A stretch of DNA of 13,590 nucleotides. Source: Gemmatimonadales bacterium UBA2975. Its GTDB lineage: Bacteria; Gemmatimonadota; Gemmatimonadetes; Longimicrobiales; Gaopeijiaceae. The stretch covers positions 1 to 13,590 of the forward strand of contig DEAT01000014.1 of assembly GCA_002348265.1 (NCBI GenBank), written 5' to 3'. Positions within the stretch are counted from its first letter, which is position 1. Each line of letters starts with the position of its first letter. This document shows positions 1 to 6,857 of the stretch, piece by piece. The position numbers and the translations under genes are program-made. The notes under the pieces were generated by a model. The model saw only the letters and a program-made list of their open reading frames with translations. It was not told where the DNA came from and searched no databases.

Positions 1-63
1 GGTGTGAATTTGATCACGGCCAACTGGGCTCCAATGGGTGGTGCCGGGCTACCAGGAAGCTGA
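1..63 (+). CDS. Possible C-terminal end of an upstream gene (partial)
   Basis: Frame 1 is open from the window edge to a TGA at 61-63 and reads GVNLITANWAPMGGAGLPGS. Codon choice resembles that of the neighbouring genes, and a strong hairpin follows about 40 nt after the stop, as expected at a gene end. Twenty codons are too few to assign a family, and I do not recognise the peptide. Frame 3 is also open (to about position 96) but gives an unlikely Cys-rich peptide. The call rests on position and composition only. Confidence 0.3.
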   Translation, partial: GVNLITANWAPMGGAGLPGS

Positions 64-104
64 CTGAGGATAAGTGCTCAGACAACTTTTGTAGCTGATT
101 CTAA

Positions 105-156
105 CGATACAAACAGGGCCCACGTCCGGTGTTGGACGTGGGCCCTGCTTGTATCG
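105..156. terminator. Long perfect inverted repeat, probable terminator without a U-run
   Basis: The arms at 114-127 (CAGGGCCCACGTCC) and 134-147 form a 14-bp perfect stem around a 6-nt loop. Past a single A/C mismatch (113/148) the stem continues for 8 more pairs (105-112 with 149-156, CGATACAA/TTGTATCG). The position, just after a possible gene end and before a tRNA gene, suggests transcription termination. There is no T-tract on either side, so it is not a textbook intrinsic terminator. An RNA-processing or protein-binding role is possible. Confidence 0.55.
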
Positions 157-240
157 ACGCAGCGTCTAATCCGTCTTTCTTATTGAATTCAATCGCTACT
201 CCCCCGATTTTCATCAAGGCCGGGTGCACAACACTCAGCT

Positions 241-324
241 GGAGGGGTGGCAGAGCGGTTCAATGCACCGGTCTTGAAAACCGGCGGGCGAAAGCCCTCG
301 TGGGTTCGAATCCCACCCCCTCCG
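241..324 (+). tRNA. tRNA-Ser (anticodon UGA)
   Basis: An 84-nt cloverleaf can be folded by eye. The acceptor stem is GGAGGGG pairing with CCCCTCC, with discriminator G at 324. The anticodon stem CCGGT/ACCGG (268-272/280-284) encloses the loop CTTGAAA, giving anticodon TGA at 275-277. A long variable arm (GGGC-GAAA-GCCC) is typical of class II tRNA-Ser. The T arm is GTGGG-TTCGAAT-CCCAC. The 3' CCA is not encoded (TGT follows), so it must be added enzymatically. Confidence 0.95.
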
Positions 325-336
325 TGTACAGGGCTT

Positions 337-376
337 GGTACGGTGACCAGACCTATGAAAGTCCGGTCACCGTGCC
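337..376. terminator. Hairpin between tRNA-Ser and the convergent DUF3299 gene
   Basis: Bases 337-352 pair with 361-376 in a stem of about 16 positions with one G-T wobble and one A/C mismatch, around an 8-nt loop. The core is CGGTGACC/GGTCACCG. It lies 12 nt after the tRNA and 11 nt beyond the stop of the minus-strand DUF3299 gene, so it is well placed as a shared bidirectional terminator. On the plus side a pyrimidine-rich stretch (ATCCCTTCTTC) follows, with no true U-run. Confidence 0.5.
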
Positions 377-387
377 ACATCCCTTCT

Positions 388-900
388 TCATCCGTAAGGC
401 TTGACCGACATCCCGACCACTCGGTAGCTGCTGCTACCGTAAATGCTGTTCACGTCCTCTACGTGAAGGATCCCTTCAAGCCACACTGGGTTCCACCCGT
501 CCATTGTTGCTCGCCTACCTTCATCCATCTCAACGTAGACAAGCTGATTTGGCGGAGGGGGCGGAGTGTGCACGCAAGCCCCTACGTAAGGCACCAATAA
601 AAACTCAGTCGCAGACGACGCAAAATCCTCTAGAGGTACTGTGAATCCAGGGATCTTCACCGGCTTGCCGACAAGATCTCGGAGCTCGTCTGACATTTCT
701 CCCGTTCGATAATCAAGCGCAGCCAGTGCCCTCCACGAGAGTTCCACGGGGTCGTCATGTACTGTTTCGTTTGCTGCTACCGCGACACCAACCACCGGCG
801 CCGTTCTTGCCTCGAGGTCAAAAACTGCAGGCGAAGCAACTAAAACAACCAACGCACATAACACGCCCGCCAACCTGTACCTAAGCCAGAATCTTTTCAT
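388..900 (-). CDS. DUF3299 family exported protein, copy 1
   Basis: This is a 170-aa protein of unknown biochemical function. A Sec-type N-terminus (KRFWLRYR, then a hydrophobic run to about residue 27) predicts export or membrane anchoring. The DUF3299 core covers about residues 55-169, with GKPVKIPGFTVPLEDF at 78-93 and the hallmark VPYVGACVHTPPPPPNQ at 103-119, including Cys109 and His111. These two residues are plausible metal ligands (inference). DUF3299 genes are often found beside DUF2796 and MacB-like ABC transporter genes, as copy 2 is here. Copy 1 instead lies 26 bp downstream of the M20 peptidase gene and is probably co-transcribed with it. The ATG is preceded by GGAG at about -13. 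It matches copy 2 at 42 of 48 positions across the core (GK... to ...VEM) but uses different synonymous codons, so the duplication is not recent. Confidence 0.85.
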   Translation of the reverse strand: MKRFWLRYRLAGVLCALVVLVASPAVFDLEARTAPVVGVAVAANETVHDDPVELSWRALAALDYRTGEMSDELRDLVGKPVKIPGFTVPLEDFASSATEFLLVPYVGACVHTPPPPPNQLVYVEMDEGRRATMDGWNPVWLEGILHVEDVNSIYGSSSYRVVGMSVKPYG

Positions 901-926
901 CCGGGCAGCTCCGTAAAACTCATTGG

Positions 927-2528
927 TCAGCGTGGCGATTCCGGCGCATCGGGCACGGAGATCGGTCTCGTTAGCGTCGGATACGTGATACCCAACTGCT
1001 CCAGATACGTGTCGAACCGTGTCTCATCATAATAATACTGCTCAAGCAAAGGCCGGTATGTATCCATTATCTCCTTGTTGAGATCGATTGGCGGCGGATC
1101 ATTCGGACCGATGAACGATACATACTCCATATCTGCGGTCTGTACATCATTGAAATATGCCCACGCCTCATCGACCAGCTCTGGCATCATGAATAACTGA
1201 AGAGCAGTCCTAGCCATAACGCGTGCTCCTGCAACGGCACCCTTGTGAGCAATCGGCGTGGCCATGGCCATTGCGCTCGACCAGTGGTGCCCCGGGAGCC
1301 CCGGGACATTGGACGGAAAACGCATCGTCACCGTTGGCATCGTCCATGCGATATCACCAATGTCGTCTGAGCCACCGCTTCGGCGCGGACCTGGCACACC
1401 GATAGGACCTAAGGACATAGGCATTCCAGATGGAATACTTCCCACCGACTGCTGTACGGCTTCAGCGAACGCGTGATCGTCTTCCGTCCACTCCGGGAGA
1501 CCAACCTCCTCAATGTGTTCATACATCGTCTCTGCGACGGTTCGATTGAAGTGACGAGGCCACGCCGCTCCGCGCACGCGGTAACTCATCTCAGTGTCGG
1601 TCATCATCGCCGCACCTTCGGCTATTCTAACTGCGGTATCATAGTTTCTCTGGATGTCCTCGTAATCCATCTCCCGGAAGTAGTACCAGACCGACGCTGA
1701 AACCGGCACGACATTGGGTTGATCGCCTCCGTCAGTAATGACGTAATGCGACCTCTGATCCGGGCGCAGGTGCTCGCGTTTGAAATTCCAAGCAACATTC
1801 ATTAGCTCGACAGCATCCAAGGCGCTCCGACCTCGCCATGGAGCGCCTGCCCCGTGTGCAGCTTCACCCTCAAAAGTGAACTCGACTGATACCAGCCCTG
1901 TTCCACCAGCTTGACCCCAACTTACGCCCAAGTTTGAGCTCACATGGGTAAACAGCGTCACATCCACGTCATCAAGGACACCGTCTCTTACGTACCAAGC
2001 CTTACTAGCTAACTGCTCTTCAGCAACGCCAGGCCACAAAACTAGCGTTCCTTGAATACCCTCAGACTCCATCAATTCCTTCAGGGCAAGCGCTGCTACC
2101 ACGTTTACAGCTTGTCCTGAGTTGTGTCCCTCACCGTGTCCAGGCGCACCAGAGATGAGAGGGTCGGCGTATGCAACACCCGGTTTCTGGTTCGCTTTTG
2201 GAATCCCGTCGATGTCTGAACCGAAAGAAATGACAGGCCTACCCGAGCCCCAGCGAGCAACCCACGCAGTGGGGATGCCCGCAACCCCGCGCTCAATGGA
2301 AAACCCATTTTCTTCCAACATTCCAGTTACATACGCAGATGTTTCGATCTCTTGCTGACCTAGTTCAGAAAACGAAAAGATCTTGTCCACCATGACCTGG
2401 GCGAGCTTGGCTCGATTTTGGACACTCTCATCGACCCGAGCGGTGAGCTCGTCTAGAGTCTGAGCAGGCGCTGAAAGTGGGATACAGGCGATGGCCGCGA
2501 TGGCCGCGCAGAGGGTTGACCGGCGCAT
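927..2528 (-). CDS. M20 family metallopeptidase/amidohydrolase, AbgB-like, secreted
   Basis: This 533-aa protein has a signal peptide (residues 1-23, ending SAPAQ) and an M20D/AbgB-like catalytic fold. Recognisable metal-site motifs are D105 in SFGSDIDG, GHGEGHNSG (131-139), the Glu pair E170-E171 in PGVAEEQ, H196 in LFTHVSS, the SDDIGDIAW segment (387-395) and a late GHHW (413-416). The family hydrolyses N-acyl or peptide bonds such as aminobenzoyl-glutamate with a dinuclear metal centre, normally zinc. The exact substrate cannot be read here. The Cys of the usual GCGHN motif is Glu134. The inserted dimerisation domain covers roughly 210-330. GAGG lies about 9 nt before the ATG, supporting this start. 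It is the first gene of a pair with DUF3299 copy 1 and is divergent from the M28 peptidase. The signal peptide implies periplasmic breakdown of peptide-like compounds, not a cytosolic role like that of E. coli AbgB. Confidence 0.85.
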   Translation of the reverse strand: MRRSTLCAAIAAIACIPLSAPAQTLDELTARVDESVQNRAKLAQVMVDKIFSFSELGQQEIETSAYVTGMLEENGFSIERGVAGIPTAWVARWGSGRPVISFGSDIDGIPKANQKPGVAYADPLISGAPGHGEGHNSGQAVNVVAALALKELMESEGIQGTLVLWPGVAEEQLASKAWYVRDGVLDDVDVTLFTHVSSNLGVSWGQAGGTGLVSVEFTFEGEAAHGAGAPWRGRSALDAVELMNVAWNFKREHLRPDQRSHYVITDGGDQPNVVPVSASVWYYFREMDYEDIQRNYDTAVRIAEGAAMMTDTEMSYRVRGAAWPRHFNRTVAETMYEHIEEVGLPEWTEDDHAFAEAVQQSVGSIPSGMPMSLGPIGVPGPRRSGGSDDIGDIAWTMPTVTMRFPSNVPGLPGHHWSSAMAMATPIAHKGAVAGARVMARTALQLFMMPELVDEAWAYFNDVQTADMEYVSFIGPNDPPPIDLNKEIMDTYRPLLEQYYYDETRFDTYLEQLGITYPTLTRPISVPDAPESPR

Positions 2529-2681
2529 AAATCATCCTCGCAGGGTTCTCAGTTAAGCTTATCGTAACGCCCGACCTTAGCTGTTCGAGCGCGAACCGGC
2601 AATCGTGTTCAGTCTTGCTTTGTGGTGACTCAAGGGTGTAGCCTCTGAATGTCTGACTCACCCAATATTCTCACGTGACCC
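2529..2681. promoter_or_regulatory. Divergent promoter region between M20 and M28 genes
   Basis: This 153-bp gap separates the two diverging peptidase genes and must hold both promoters. I see no convincing -35/-10 pair. It contains a dyad GTTCG-AGCG-CGAAC at 2583-2596. The TTCGAGCnnGAA inside it (2584-2595) matches the tandem repeat in the zrgA/DUF3299 promoter. The dyad lies about 55 bp upstream of the M20 start and 86 bp upstream of the M28 start, which is a possible operator position. Confidence 0.5.
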
Positions 2682-4823
2682 ATGCCGACTCCTTCCAGAA
2701 TCGATGGATGCCTGCTGAGCGTAATCGCAGCGATCTCGCTACTGAGCAGCACCTCACCTCTACAAGCTCAGGCCAGCCAGGACCCGTATGTGGGTTTTAC
2801 CGCTGCTCGGGCACTCGAACAGAGTCGGTGCGAGGCCCGGTTTCTCGAACTCCCTTCAAGCCAAGCATTCAGAGAGCACCTCAGGATTATCACATCGGCT
2901 CCCCACCCCGCAGGGTCCCAAGCACAGGTTGAGGTCGGCAACTACCTGACCAGAGTAATGAAGGCGGCGGGACTCCAAGTCGAACGTCACACATACGACG
3001 TCTACCTGCCCCAACTTACCGACGACGTCGAAGCATGGATTGCATCACCGGAACGTATACGTCTCTCCAATCGAGAACCGGCTCTTGAGGAAGACCGCTT
3101 CTCACATCACCCGGGCTTACTTAATGGATGGAATGCATTCTCGGGTAGCGGTGATGTAACCGGGGAGGTCGTGTACGCAAATTTTGGTCGCCGAGAGGAC
3201 TACGAGGCCCTCGATTCAATGGGCATCGAATTGACGGGTCGCATCGTGATTGCCCGTTACGGGGGTAATTTCCGCGGCTACAAGGTCAAGTTCGCGGAAG
3301 AGCGTGGCGCGGCTGGTGTCATCATGTTCAACGACCCTGGTTTCTCACGAGAGGGTGCCTACCCTGCAGGACCAATGATGAACGGAGAGACAATCCAGCG
3401 CGGATCCGTGCTGACTTTGCCGTGGACCGGGGACCCACTAACTCCATTCGAGCCCGCACTTCCAGTGACGGGAGAACGTGGCCATGTGACTCGTCTAGAT
3501 CCTGATGATGTGGCGATGCCGACCATCCCGGTTTTGCCGCTAGGGTACTTAGCCGCAGAGGAAATCCTCTCCCGCATGAACGGTACACCTGCGCCTGAGG
3601 GTTGGGCTGGCGGTGTAGACGTGGATTACCGGCTCACTGGTGGTCCGGAACTCACAGTTCGTGTCAGAGTCAATCAACCACGGGCCCTAACTCGGGCCGT
3701 CAATGTTGTAGGAACTATAGTGGGCACAGAATTTCCGAATGAGTGGGTTATCCTGGGTGCTCACTATGACCCCTGGGGATTTGGAGCGATTGACCCCAAC
3801 GGCGGCACTGCGATGCTCGTTGCGCTTGCCGAAGCTCTGGGTCAGTTGGCGGACGAGGGATGTAGCCCGCGGCGCTCGATCCTCATTGCTCATTGGGATG
3901 CTGAAGAAGCTGGGATTATCGGGTCTACTGAATGGGTCGAGGAGTTCATGGATCCGCTCACAGTTGACGCCATCGCATACATCAACGCAGATGCAGCGGT
4001 TTCCGGCCCCAACTTCGGTGGTTCGTCCTCACCCTCTTTAAAGGGGACGATTTTAGATGTCCTTGATGACGTCATGTACCCGGGACTAGATATGACAGTC
4101 CACGAGTGGTGGACAACTGAGGTAGGGGATCCCGAGCTTGGAAACTTAGGTGGCGGGTCAGACCACGTAGCATTCTATACCCATGCAGGTGTCCCTTCCG
4201 CAGGCCTCTCTACTGGGGCTCCGAGTGGTGTCTACCACTCGAACTACGACAACTTCGCATGGTTTGAGAGATTTGGTGATACCGAATTCGTATTCGGGCC
4301 TATGCTCGCTCAAGTAGATGGCTTAATAGCACTCCGTCTTGCTAACGCAGACGTAATTCCGTACGACGTAAAACGATACGCGACTGATACTCGCGTACAC
4401 GTCCAAACCCTACTCGACGTAGCAGAGGCTAGGTCCGTAGAGGTAGACCTCACGCGTCTAGTTGAAGCGACCACAGAACTAGAAGATGCTGCAGACCGAT
4501 TCGTCATAGCTCGAGATCATAGTCTAGAAGGAGACGCGGGGTCTCTCGTCATTCCAGTCGCACAAAGGACTAATCGCATTCTCAGGCAACTCGAAAAGGC
4601 ATGGCTAGACGAAGAGGGGCTTCAAGATCGTCCCTGGAGCCGCAACCTATATGTATCACCGGATCCTTTTAGCGGTTATGCATCGTGGATGCTCCCCGGG
4701 GTGCGCTATGAGATTGAGACCGACGATCCGGATGAAGTACCGCAATGGGAAGAGCGTTACCTGAGGGCGATCACGCGCCTGACGGGCTACTTGGATCAAG
4801 CGACCGCTGAACTCACTCGATAG
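2682..4823 (+). CDS. M28 family metallopeptidase, glutamate carboxypeptidase II-like, secreted
   Basis: This 713-aa exported zinc carboxypeptidase has a signal peptide (1 to about 30, ending LQAQA), an N-terminal segment, a PA domain (about 155-275), the M28 catalytic domain (about 335-560) and a C-terminal TfR-like dimerisation domain (about 590-712). The active site can be mapped onto GCPII: H361 (GAHYDPW), bridging D371 (IDPNGG), catalytic E408 and ligand E409 (WDAEEAG), D437 (INADA) and H519 (VYHSNYD). All are present, so the enzyme should be active. The family removes C-terminal residues, often glutamate, from peptides. An in-frame TGA at 2676-2678 fixes ATG 2682 as the first possible start, although no Shine-Dalgarno is visible; the mRNA may be leaderless. 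The gene is divergent from the M20 gene and convergent with zrgA. Together the two peptidases suggest extracytoplasmic peptide scavenging and a demand for zinc. Confidence 0.9.
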   Translation: MPTPSRIDGCLLSVIAAISLLSSTSPLQAQASQDPYVGFTAARALEQSRCEARFLELPSSQAFREHLRIITSAPHPAGSQAQVEVGNYLTRVMKAAGLQVERHTYDVYLPQLTDDVEAWIASPERIRLSNREPALEEDRFSHHPGLLNGWNAFSGSGDVTGEVVYANFGRREDYEALDSMGIELTGRIVIARYGGNFRGYKVKFAEERGAAGVIMFNDPGFSREGAYPAGPMMNGETIQRGSVLTLPWTGDPLTPFEPALPVTGERGHVTRLDPDDVAMPTIPVLPLGYLAAEEILSRMNGTPAPEGWAGGVDVDYRLTGGPELTVRVRVNQPRALTRAVNVVGTIVGTEFPNEWVILGAHYDPWGFGAIDPNGGTAMLVALAEALGQLADEGCSPRRSILIAHWDAEEAGIIGSTEWVEEFMDPLTVDAIAYINADAAVSGPNFGGSSSPSLKGTILDVLDDVMYPGLDMTVHEWWTTEVGDPELGNLGGGSDHVAFYTHAGVPSAGLSTGAPSGVYHSNYDNFAWFERFGDTEFVFGPMLAQVDGLIALRLANADVIPYDVKRYATDTRVHVQTLLDVAEARSVEVDLTRLVEATTELEDAADRFVIARDHSLEGDAGSLVIPVAQRTNRILRQLEKAWLDEEGLQDRPWSRNLYVSPDPFSGYASWMLPGVRYEIETDDPDEVPQWEERYLRAITRLTGYLDQATAELTR

Positions 4824-4843
4824 TACATTTTCTAAATTGATAC

Positions 4844-4882
4844 TGACCTTCGAACGCCGTAGAGTTCGAAGCCCAAGGGTCA
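4844..4882. terminator. Hairpin between the convergent M28 and ZrgA-like genes
   Basis: An 8-bp perfect stem CTTCGAAC/GTTCGAAG (4848-4855 with 4864-4871) has an 8-nt loop. An alternative outer helix TGACC/GGTCA (4844-4848 with 4878-4882) partly competes with it. It occupies most of the 62-bp gap between two convergent stops, so a shared terminator is likely. As with the other hairpins in the window, no U-run follows on either strand. Confidence 0.45.
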
Positions 4883-4885
4883 AAC

Positions 4886-5506
4886 TCAGAAGCTAAAAGA
4901 AGCATCCGCGGCCACTCGGCCAGCTGCCTGACCCATGGATGTGATCACCGTCAAGTCCACAAGTTCTGCGTCAGGCCAGAGTGAGCCAAGGCGAAGGTTC
5001 GCATTGGTCCCCTCGACTGATTGCGCGCAAAACCAAGAAACAGCAACTCCGACTTCCGAATGAGCGTCCTCGTCTTCTGAATGGGAATGCCCCTCATCTA
5101 CTTCAGGTGAGCTTACTACCTCTACATCCTCCAACTCGCAGGCAAGCTCCGGGGAAACCGCAATGACTTCTCCCACCCGTGTTCTGAGGGTCTCCATTGC
5201 CTCGGAGACTACCCCAATCTCCTCTTCCGTCTCCGGGTCATGCTCGAAACCGAAAACGGTCGCAGCTGGAATTTCTAGATTCAGGGACATCCGCTGACCA
5301 TCTACTGCTAGACCCATCCGGATTACTCCATGTTCGTGGGCACCTACAGTGCCTACAGGGTCACCTTCCACCTTTGGACCTGAAGCTTGCTCATTTCCTG
5401 ACCAGCATCCCGCGAGGCTGAACGTTGTAACTATCACAATTAGGAGGAGAACCATGGCTTCAGGGCGCCGAATTCGATCACTTGAGAACACTCTGTTATG
5501 CCCCAT
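4886..5506 (-). CDS. zrgA: DUF2796/ZrgA-like zinc-binding lipoprotein
   Basis: This 206-aa protein is probably an extracytoplasmic metal-binding component of a zinc uptake system. The N-terminus (R11-R14, hydrophobic run, lipobox SLAGC with Cys34) marks a lipoprotein. DUF2796 hallmarks follow: AHEHG at 56-60, the AVDG..SLNLEIPA block (67-81) and GFEHDPETEEE at 86-96. An acidic His-rich loop at 137-149 (H140, H142, H149) resembles the metal-collecting loops of zinc solute-binding proteins. C123 and C160 are well placed for a disulfide. ZrgA is the periplasmic zinc-binding member of the Vibrio ZrgABCDE system (established knowledge), and this divergent arrangement beside DUF3299 and ABC genes supports the same role. 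No clear Shine-Dalgarno precedes the ATG at 5506. A start at Met18 (5455) is possible but would lose the positive charges before the hydrophobic run. The gene symbol is by family resemblance. Confidence 0.8.
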   Translation of the reverse strand: MGHNRVFSSDRIRRPEAMVLLLIVIVTTFSLAGCWSGNEQASGPKVEGDPVGTVGAHEHGVIRMGLAVDGQRMSLNLEIPAATVFGFEHDPETEEEIGVVSEAMETLRTRVGEVIAVSPELACELEDVEVVSSPEVDEGHSHSEDEDAHSEVGVAVSWFCAQSVEGTNANLRLGSLWPDAELVDLTVITSMGQAAGRVAADASFSF

Positions 5507-5626
5507 TTAGTCGACAGTTATACGTTTCATTCGAGCCAGAATAGGATATATTCGAGCAAGAATACAAAATATACGTTACTGATAATATATTCCCATTAGG
5601 CTTCTGCTTCCAAGTAGGGCACAGCC
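5507..5626. promoter_or_regulatory. AT-rich divergent control region of the zinc-uptake locus
   Basis: These 120 bp between the ZrgA-like gene and the DUF3299-ABC operon are clearly richer in A+T than the surroundings. They contain two direct repeats of an operator-like sequence (5529-5543 and 5550-5564), two copies of TATACGTT (5519-5526 and 5570-5577) and the AT-rich element GATAATATATT (5581-5591), which could be -10-like for the rightward operon. On the minus strand TTGTAT and TATTCT lie about 18 bp apart and could serve zrgA, but this is a weak match. Binding at the repeats could control both directions. Confidence 0.6.
5529..5564. repeat. Tandem operator-like repeat ATTCGAGCnAGAATA, 21 bp apart
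   Basis: Copy 1 (5529-5543) and copy 2 (5550-5564) match at 14 of 15 positions. Their starts are 21 bp apart, two helical turns, so bound proteins would sit on the same face. Each copy is itself a dyad (ATTC...GAAT). The arms GAATA (5539-5543) and TATTC (5549-5553) between copies also form a dyad. This arrangement is typical of cooperative repressor sites. The natural candidate regulator is the Fur-family protein at 9420-9788, but that is inference, since the site is not a classical 7-1-7 Fur box. Confidence 0.6.
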
Positions 5627-6169
5627 ATGTTCGTAACAAAAAACCTCTTTCGCTCGCGCAGACTTCCTATCGGCTTTCTAGCCTTCCTAGGGAGCCTCCT
5701 CATCTTGACCTCGGGAGTCGTTTCAGTCGAGGGACACGCCGCATCGCGGCCTTCCTCAGGGATGTTTGATAATGCTCAGCAAAACAAAGTGGCATCCGAC
5801 GACCCGCCGGAAGTCCTATGGGACGTACTTCAGCAACTGAACTACAGCACTGGAGAAGTTGGCACTGAGCTAGCCGACTTCCTAGGTAAAGAAGTCAAAA
5901 TCCCCGGCTTCATTGTGCCGCTCGAAGACTTCGCATCAGAAGTATCAGAGTTCCTCTTGGTTCCTTATGTTGGAGCTTGTGTGCACACCCCTCCACCTCC
6001 ACCAAACCAGCTGGTCTTCGTTGAGATGGAGGATGCTGAACAGGTTACCGCCGGAACGTGGGAACCGATCTGGGTCCACGGGACATTGGTACTTGAAGAG
6101 ACGACCAACATGTATGGATCTGTCGGATTTAAGGTGGCAGGAATGGAGGTTGAGCCCTACGTGTGGTGA
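5627..6169 (+). CDS. DUF3299 family exported protein, copy 2 (transporter operon)
   Basis: This 180-aa protein has a basic N-terminus (residues 1-12) and a hydrophobic segment (about 13-34), giving a signal peptide or membrane anchor. The DUF3299 core is at about 62-179, with GKEVKIPGFIVPLEDF (87-102) and VPYVGACVHTPPPPPNQ (112-128), including Cys118 and His120. It is the first gene of the plus-strand operon. Its stop overlaps the ABC ATPase start (GTGA, 6166-6169), implying translational coupling and work in one pathway. In clusters of this kind DUF3299 proteins accompany DUF2796 and MacB-like ABC genes. I infer a periplasmic accessory that docks on the permease or passes metal on; its chemistry is unknown. 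A weak AGGG lies about 8 nt before the ATG. Confidence 0.85.
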   Translation: MFVTKNLFRSRRLPIGFLAFLGSLLILTSGVVSVEGHAASRPSSGMFDNAQQNKVASDDPPEVLWDVLQQLNYSTGEVGTELADFLGKEVKIPGFIVPLEDFASEVSEFLLVPYVGACVHTPPPPPNQLVFVEMEDAEQVTAGTWEPIWVHGTLVLEETTNMYGSVGFKVAGMEVEPYVW

Positions 6170-6855
6170 CCGACACTCCCTTCTGTATCGATGCACGCGA
6201 TCTCAGTTTCGCGTACGCTAAAGGACCTCCAGTTCTTGACATCCCCGAGCTCACCATTCGGTCGGGTGAGCGGGTCTTTCTCTATGGACCTTCAGGAAGT
6301 GGGAAAACGACCCTGCTTGGACTGATTGCAGGCGTCCTGAGTCCACCACCGGGGACACTGAGCGTCTTAGGCCATGACATCGGAGGACTCTCATCTGCTG
6401 CACGGGATCGCTTCAGAGCGAGTCACATAGGTTACGTTTTCCAGATGTTCAACCTAATTCCCTACCTAAACGTTCGGGACAACATAGCACTCCCGGTCCG
6501 CATCAACTCGGAACGTAAGAAGCGACTTACCGGTAGGCTTGATGAAGAGGTAGCCAGCGCTGCCTCACATCTGGGTATAGAACAGCTTCTGGACGAGAAA
6601 GTGACCCGACTGAGCGTTGGACAACAACAACGCGTTGCAGCCGCACGAGCGATTCTTGGGTCCCCGGAACTGATCATCGCGGACGAACCCACCTCGTCGC
6701 TTGACGCCAACCGACGACATGCCTTCTTAGATCTTCTGTTTGCAAACGTTGCAGATGCAGGGTCGACACTTCTCTTCGTCAGCCACGACCTAGGGCTAGC
6801 CGATCAGTTCGACCGCTCCCTTTCTCTGCCGGAACTCAACCGGGCTGGAGAGTAA
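6163..6855 (+). CDS. ABC transporter ATP-binding protein, LolD/MacB type
   Basis: This 230-aa cytoplasmic ATPase pairs with the following permease. It has Walker A GPSGSGKTT (42-50), Q-loop Q94 in YVFQ, signature LSVGQQQR (150-157; Val replaces the first Gly of LSGGQ), Walker B LIIADEP (170-176), D-loop SSLD and switch His208 (VSHD). All residues needed for ATP hydrolysis are present. Type VII (LolD/MacB/FtsE) transporters usually drive extracytoplasmic movements rather than substrate passage through a channel, so the ATPase may power release or transfer of zinc from ZrgA and DUF3299 proteins (inference). Start choice: GTG 6163 is annotated, but GTG 6166, which overlaps the upstream TGA as GTGA, is equally likely. 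Neither has a clear Shine-Dalgarno, as expected for coupled translation. Confidence 0.92.
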   Translation: MVTDTPFCIDARDLSFAYAKGPPVLDIPELTIRSGERVFLYGPSGSGKTTLLGLIAGVLSPPPGTLSVLGHDIGGLSSAARDRFRASHIGYVFQMFNLIPYLNVRDNIALPVRINSERKKRLTGRLDEEVASAASHLGIEQLLDEKVTRLSVGQQQRVAAARAILGSPELIIADEPTSSLDANRRHAFLDLLFANVADAGSTLLFVSHDLGLADQFDRSLSLPELNRAGE

Positions 6856-6857
6856 GA

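Noticed and set aside
241..376. tRNA-Ser as an integration site for a mobile island
   Set aside because: No integrase or duplicated tRNA 3' end was found, and the neighbouring genes have ordinary composition and conserved functions.
247..600. Open frames crossing the tRNA-Ser gene and the tail of DUF3299 copy 1
   Set aside because: They read through a tRNA and the complement of a conserved gene, and have no family features.
5441..5509. Plus-strand TAGGAGGAGAACC before an ATG (5453), giving an 18-codon ORF antisense to the ZrgA-like gene
   Set aside because: The purine run is the complement of consecutive Leu codons in the signal peptide. The ORF is tiny and has no recognisable features, so the Shine-Dalgarno match is probably chance.
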